From positions 2,232,001 through 2,296,000 of the forward strand of contig NZ_JAXHCH010000002.1 in the NCBI RefSeq assembly GCF_042466415.1: 64,000 nt of DNA, in the 5' to 3' direction. Under the pieces are notes generated by a model that was not told where the DNA came from, searched no databases, and was given only the letters and a program-made list of their open reading frames with translations. The first letter of the stretch is position 1, and every line of letters begins with the position of its first letter. Below, one piece after another: positions 60,543-64,000 of this stretch. The DNA is from Albirhodobacter sp042466415. GTDB lineage: Bacteria; Pseudomonadota; Alphaproteobacteria; Rhodobacterales; Rhodobacteraceae. The position numbers and the translations under genes are program-made.

Positions 60543-61865
60543 TCACTTGAGGTTACGGCGGTAGAGTGTGTCGAGATAGACGGCGACGACGAGGACAAGC
60601 CCGACGACGATCTGTTGCATGGCGCTATCGAATCCGACGAGAACCATGCCCGCTTGAAGGCTTTGCATGACGAACGCTCCTAGAACCGCGCCGTAAATCG
60701 TACCGACACCACCAGCGAGCGATGTGCCGCCGATAACCGCTGCGGCGATGACGTAGAGTTCGTCCAACGTGCCCAGCGAGTTCGTAGCGGAATTAAGGCG
60801 TGCCGAGGCAACGACTGCGGACAGGCCGCACAAGAATCCCATCAAGGCGAAGATTTTTACGGTCATCCAGCGGGTGTTGATCCCGGCGAGAGCCGCCGCA
60901 TCAGGGTTTCCGCCAATCGCGAAGACATAGCGGCCAAAGCGCGTGCGGGTCATCATGATCGTCATAACAATCGTGACGCCGGCAAGGATTAGAACGGGAA
61001 GTGCGAAGCCATGCGAGATGAACAAGCCTTCGGCGGGAATTTCGATGTTGTTTGCTTCGGCGTAGCGGCGAATGATGCCGCGCGGCCAAGGGTAGGCGTT
61101 CACGAGGAGCACCGTTCCGATTACAACGCCGCAACCCATCAAACCGAGTACATATTCGGCCCATTTTGGCCGTAGCGGAAATTCAAACGCCCGTCGTTGC
61201 TGGCGTCCGTGGATCAGCATCCAGATAATTCCGATGCATGCGATCACACCTACGATCCAGCTACCCGTGGCGCCAACCGCGCCATTTGGCCCGCCGCCCA
61301 GAAGCGTGAATGTCGGATCGAGGGGGGAAATGGTTTTTCCACTGGTCATCAGATAGGCCACGCCGCGCCAAACGAGCAAACCGCCCAGCGTCACGATGAA
61401 GGCAGGCACATTCCCGAAGGCGATGATCGCCCCTTGCAGAGCACCAATGATCGCACCTGTCAGCATCCCGAGGAGTGCGGCCACAACCCATAGCAGCGGA
61501 TGCCCGAGGCCCATAAATTCGGGCAGGATCTGCGTCTGCAAAACCCCCATGACCACGGCGCAAAGACCTAGGATCGAGCCGACGGAAAGGTCGATGTGTC
61601 GGGTGATGATGACGAGGACCATCCCCGTCGCCATGATCCCGACAGAGGCCGTTTGGACCGACAGGTTCCACAGGTTGCGCGGTGTCAGGAAAGTCCCCGC
61701 GCCGCCATCCATACTAAAGACGTGAAAACCCACCCAGATTAACATGAGCGCAGCAACCATGCCGAGCATGCGCGGATCGATTTCGGTGGCGCGCATGAAG
61801 CGCGAAAAGACATTGGGCGTTTGCCCGCCAGCCTTTGGAGAAGGTGTCGAGGGTGTCTGGGACAT
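60543..61865 (-). CDS. xylH: sugar ABC permease XylH
   Basis: The membrane permease of the importer, 440 residues with about ten helices after a polar N-terminal tail (residues 1-35). The BPD_transp_2 pattern is seen in VLVIITRHIDLSVGSILGLC, GALQGAIIAFGNVPAFIVTLGG and the VIGGTSLAGGVGTIYGAVLGA motif, all common to ribose/xylose permeases. Ribosome binding upstream of ATG 61865 is weak. A hairpin lies between it and xylF. The ATPase start lies beyond its stop. Confidence 0.93.
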   Translation of the reverse strand: MSQTPSTPSPKAGGQTPNVFSRFMRATEIDPRMLGMVAALMLIWVGFHVFSMDGGAGTFLTPRNLWNLSVQTASVGIMATGMVLVIITRHIDLSVGSILGLCAVVMGVLQTQILPEFMGLGHPLLWVVAALLGMLTGAIIGALQGAIIAFGNVPAFIVTLGGLLVWRGVAYLMTSGKTISPLDPTFTLLGGGPNGAVGATGSWIVGVIACIGIIWMLIHGRQQRRAFEFPLRPKWAEYVLGLMGCGVVIGTVLLVNAYPWPRGIIRRYAEANNIEIPAEGLFISHGFALPVLILAGVTIVMTIMMTRTRFGRYVFAIGGNPDAAALAGINTRWMTVKIFALMGFLCGLSAVVASARLNSATNSLGTLDELYVIAAAVIGGTSLAGGVGTIYGAVLGAFVMQSLQAGMVLVGFDSAMQQIVVGLVLVVAVYLDTLYRRNLK

Positions 61866-61952
61866 GAGATGAGCCGAATTTCTCTGAATGATGGGAGATC
61901 TAACGGGCCGCGCCGCATCGGATCTGAGTTCGTATCGCGGTGGCGATAGATT

Positions 61953-61978
61953 GGCGCCCCGCCTGAAAGCAGGGCGCC
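61953..61978 (-). repeat. hairpin between xylF and xylH
   Basis: Seven-base arms GGCGCCC and GGGCGCC with imperfect continuation inside, beginning 11 bases after the xylF stop. It lacks a T-run. It probably protects the 3' end of xylF message so that the binding protein exceeds the permease. Confidence 0.5.
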
Positions 61979-61988
61979 GATGCTGTGC

Positions 61989-63011
61989 TTACTCGCAGGC
62001 CTTCACACCAGCAGCAGCCCCTTCGCAGGCTTCCTCTTTCGAGATTTGGCCTGCGTCGATGACAACATCGAGGTTGTCTTGCGTGATTGGCGTCGGAGCG
62101 AGGAAGATCGCGTTCATTTCAACGCCCTTCTCACCGCCGGACCATTTCACGGCGCCCTCAACGGATGAGGCTTCGGTGCCTTCGGCCAATGCAACCGCGA
62201 TATCTGCCGCTGCTTTTCCGAGAACACGCGAGTCTTTCCAAACGGATACAGTTTGGGTGCCCCGTGCAACACGGTTCAGCGCCGCCAAGTCACCATCTTG
62301 ACCGCCAACCGGAACAGCGAGGCCTTGCGCGGAGAGCGCAGCGATTACGCCGCCGGCCATACCGTCGTTCTCGGCCAGAACCGCATCGACCATGTTGTCA
62401 TTCGCGGTGAGGATCTGCTCCATGTTCTTTTGAGCATTGTCAGGCTTCCAGCCATCGGTGAAGCTCTCACCGACGATCTTGATCTTGCCGGCCTCAACGT
62501 CCGGCCCGATGACTTCCATCATGCCTTCAAGAAGGAAGGCGGCATTGGGATCACCCTTGTCGCCTTTAATGATCGCGTAATTGCCTTCTGGCTGTGCCGC
62601 CATAACGCTTTCTGCAATGATTTTACCGACGCCTTTGTTGTCGAAGGTCAGGTAAAACGCGCGCTCGTCCTCCACGAGGCGGTCATACCCGACGACCGGA
62701 ATCCCTTCCGCGTCAGCTTTATCGACGGCGGGCCCTACGGCATCCTTATCGACCGACAAGATGATCAACGCATCCGCACCTTGTGCGATCAGCGCTTCCA
62801 CATCGGTAAGCTGCTTTGCGGCCGAATTCTGCGCATCAGCGGAGATATATTTGTTGCCGCCCGCTTCCAAAGCGGCCTTGATTGCGCTCTCGTCGGTCTT
62901 CCAACGCTCCTCTTGGAAGTTCGACCAGGATACGCCCACGGTCATTTCAGCATATGCAGAAGTTGCCATGCCTGCTGTCAAAGCGACAGCGGCGAGAATG
63001 ATCTTATTCAT
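61989..63011 (-). CDS. xylF: xylose-binding periplasmic protein XylF
   Basis: Substrate-binding protein of the xylose ABC importer. The 340 residues have a signal peptide cleaved after AYA at 21, then MTVGVSWSNFQEERWKTDE, the pentose-site residues in GYDRLVEDERAFYLTFDN, GDPNAAFLLEGMM, and AVLAENDGMAGGVIAALSA. These match XylF rather than the ribose-binding protein. GGGAGGA precedes ATG 63011 by five bases; upstream starts lack one. A sigma-70-like promoter is just upstream and a divergent ROK regulator faces it. Confidence 0.94.
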   Translation of the reverse strand: MNKIILAAVALTAGMATSAYAEMTVGVSWSNFQEERWKTDESAIKAALEAGGNKYISADAQNSAAKQLTDVEALIAQGADALIILSVDKDAVGPAVDKADAEGIPVVGYDRLVEDERAFYLTFDNKGVGKIIAESVMAAQPEGNYAIIKGDKGDPNAAFLLEGMMEVIGPDVEAGKIKIVGESFTDGWKPDNAQKNMEQILTANDNMVDAVLAENDGMAGGVIAALSAQGLAVPVGGQDGDLAALNRVARGTQTVSVWKDSRVLGKAAADIAVALAEGTEASSVEGAVKWSGGEKGVEMNAIFLAPTPITQDNLDVVIDAGQISKEEACEGAAAGVKACE

Positions 63012-63071
63012 GTATTCCTCCCGTATGGGCCCACAACGACCCTTGCTCGACATTCCGCCGAGATAGCTCAA

Positions 63072-63099
63072 GTTATCCTTGATTAAATTCAGTTGTCAA
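63072..63099 (-). promoter_or_regulatory. xylF promoter candidate
   Basis: On the minus strand TTGACA (complement of 63094-63099) and GATAAC (63072-63077) are 16 bases apart. The -35 is a perfect match and the -10 has four of six. It lies 60 bases before the xylF start, in the divergent spacer with the ROK gene. Confidence 0.5.
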
Positions 63100-63126
63100 A
63101 ATAAAAATGACGTATGAAACTCGATA

Positions 63127-63182
63127 TGCAGGGTTAAATACCGAAAATTAGCCGCACTGCAGCGAATAATGTGCAGATGCAG
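63127..63182. promoter_or_regulatory. TGCAG repeats in the xyl divergent spacer
   Basis: TGCAG occurs at 63127, 63158, 63172 and 63178. Four copies in 56 bases is dense. They might belong to the operator for the ROK regulator, but their spacing is irregular and the case is weak. Confidence 0.25.
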
Positions 63183-63219
63183 CATGAAAAAGACGACTTT
63201 TAGTTAGGGTGGTGAACAA

Positions 63220-64000
63220 ATGGACGACGGTATTTCACCATTGCGGCTTGGTCGCGGGGCCCCCGGTTGTGGCCCGCTGATTTCCTCGCTCTCTGAAACC
63301 GCTCGCCCGCTGCGGCAGCAAATCTTCGAGCGCGTTCGCGCGGCAGGCTCGATCGCGCGCGTTCAGCTCGCAAAGGATCTCGCCGTTAGCCCTGCGTCTG
63401 TCACGACAATAACGTCGGAATTGATCGAGGCGGGTTACCTGCAAGAGGTCGCAGCGCTGCGTGAAACCGACACGGTTCGTGGCCGGCCAGCGGTGGCGCT
63501 TGGCGTGAAACCAACCGCGCATCTTGTCGCCGGTATCAAGCTATCGGATCGTGAGCATACAGCCGTGATCGTCGATTTCGCGGGAAACCTCCTCGCGGAT
63601 GAGGCGATTACCCGTATCCCTAACGCCCTCGCAACGTCTGATCTTTCAAATGCTACGGAGGAACTTCTTGAGCGGGTGTGCCGGAAGGCGGGGATCGCAC
63701 GCGAACAGCTGACCGCCGTTGGTCTTGGCGTACCTGGTTTCGTTGATTGCCCGACTGGTGTGGTGCATTGGTCCCCCGTTTTGCAAGAAACCCATGTCCC
63801 ACTCGCGCGGATTGTGTCTGAACGCATTGGGATTCCAGTCCATGTCGATAATGACGCCAATCTCGTTACTTTGGCCGAGCTTTGGTTTGGGGCCGGACGA
63901 AGCTTGCCGGATTTTGCCGTAGTCACAATCGAGCATGGCTTGGGGATGGGGTTTGTTCTAAACCACCGTCTCTTCCGCGGCGTGCGTGGGATGGGGATGG
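63220..64000 (+). CDS. xylR: ROK-family regulator of xylose genes, 3'-truncated
   Basis: The first 260 residues of a ROK protein with an N-terminal winged helix (about 25-80, RQQIFERVRAAGSIARVQLA and VSPASVTTITSELIEAGYL) followed by the sugar kinase-like domain with VGLGVPGFVDCPTGVVHW and VDNDANLVTLAELWFGAG. Such proteins are xylose-responsive repressors in other bacteria. ATG 63220 is the first in frame; the gene continues past the window edge. Its position opposite xylF makes it the likely regulator of xylFHGBA, an inference from context. Confidence 0.87.
   Translation, partial: MDDGISPLRLGRGAPGCGPLISSLSETARPLRQQIFERVRAAGSIARVQLAKDLAVSPASVTTITSELIEAGYLQEVAALRETDTVRGRPAVALGVKPTAHLVAGIKLSDREHTAVIVDFAGNLLADEAITRIPNALATSDLSNATEELLERVCRKAGIAREQLTAVGLGVPGFVDCPTGVVHWSPVLQETHVPLARIVSERIGIPVHVDNDANLVTLAELWFGAGRSLPDFAVVTIEHGLGMGFVLNHRLFRGVRGMGM

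Noticed and set aside
1..64000. Mobile elements, prophage, CRISPR arrays, restriction or toxin-antitoxin defence systems
   Set aside because: No transposase, integrase, direct-repeat array or defence gene was seen; gene order and composition look continuous and core-like.

Overview
The window is a compact, ordinary-looking chromosomal segment of an alphaproteobacterium, most probably order Rhodobacterales (Roseobacter lineage). The evidence is the gene content and order: a fliC-flaF-flbT-DUF1217 flagellin unit, the rsmG-parA-parB and mnmE-mnmG block beside rho and hemJ, a Mic60-like protein with HemY and HemD, and enlarged PstC and PstA. No mobile element, phage gene, CRISPR array, toxin-antitoxin pair or base-composition island was seen. 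Almost all genes are recognisable core genes, many overlapping their neighbour by 1 to 8 bases.

Layout. 1-2356: 3' part of leuB with a terminator, a DMT-family (EamA) transporter and tRNA-Pro(CGG). 2437-9184: a flagellar block, with flagellin-flaF-flbT-DUF1217 and a rod-binding/FlgN-like pair on the minus strand and fliK-flgD on the plus strand. 9205-13871: ubiE-ubiB (minus), mutM, an enoyl-CoA hydratase and rpsT. 14324-21344: dnaA, dnaN, recF, gyrB and a small exported protein. 21439-28225: tRNA-Thr(CGT), then hemD-mic60-hemY on the minus strand, divergent from tsaD-gpsA-yciI-EVE. 28514-35529: a CbiX-like chelatase and a complete Pho-box-controlled pstSCAB-phoU-phoB operon. 35514-43202: a ribokinase-like kinase and maeB (minus), mutS (plus), hrcA-grpE (minus). 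43350-46548: rph-rdgB-ridA-hemW-DUF454. 46549-53945: mnmE-mnmG-rsmG-parA-parB, rho and hemJ (all minus). 53946-54315: a probable oriC. 54316-57035: maf-aroE-coaE-dnaQ. 57036-63011: the xylFHGBA xylose operon (minus), divergent from a truncated ROK regulator at the window edge.

How it fits together. The right half looks like the replication-origin domain: a DnaA-box-rich, AT-rich intergenic region lies 3.2 to 5.1 kb from two perfect parS palindromes, and the ParA/ParB genes are in the same cluster. The initiator operon dnaA-dnaN-recF is about 40 kb away and is preceded by a dense group of GANTC sites, the CcrM methylation motif. Phosphate scavenging (pst-pho) and xylose use (xyl) are self-contained systems, each with uptake, metabolism or signalling, and regulation. 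Heme genes are scattered (hemD, hemY, hemW, hemJ, a CbiX-like protein).

I found no convincing undescribed multi-gene system. The most interesting points are regulatory and architectural: parS sites embedded in coding sequence (one using the mnmG start codon), the oriC candidate separated from dnaA, the GANTC cluster, the Mic60-HemY-HemD cluster, and several unexplained hairpins and inverted repeats.
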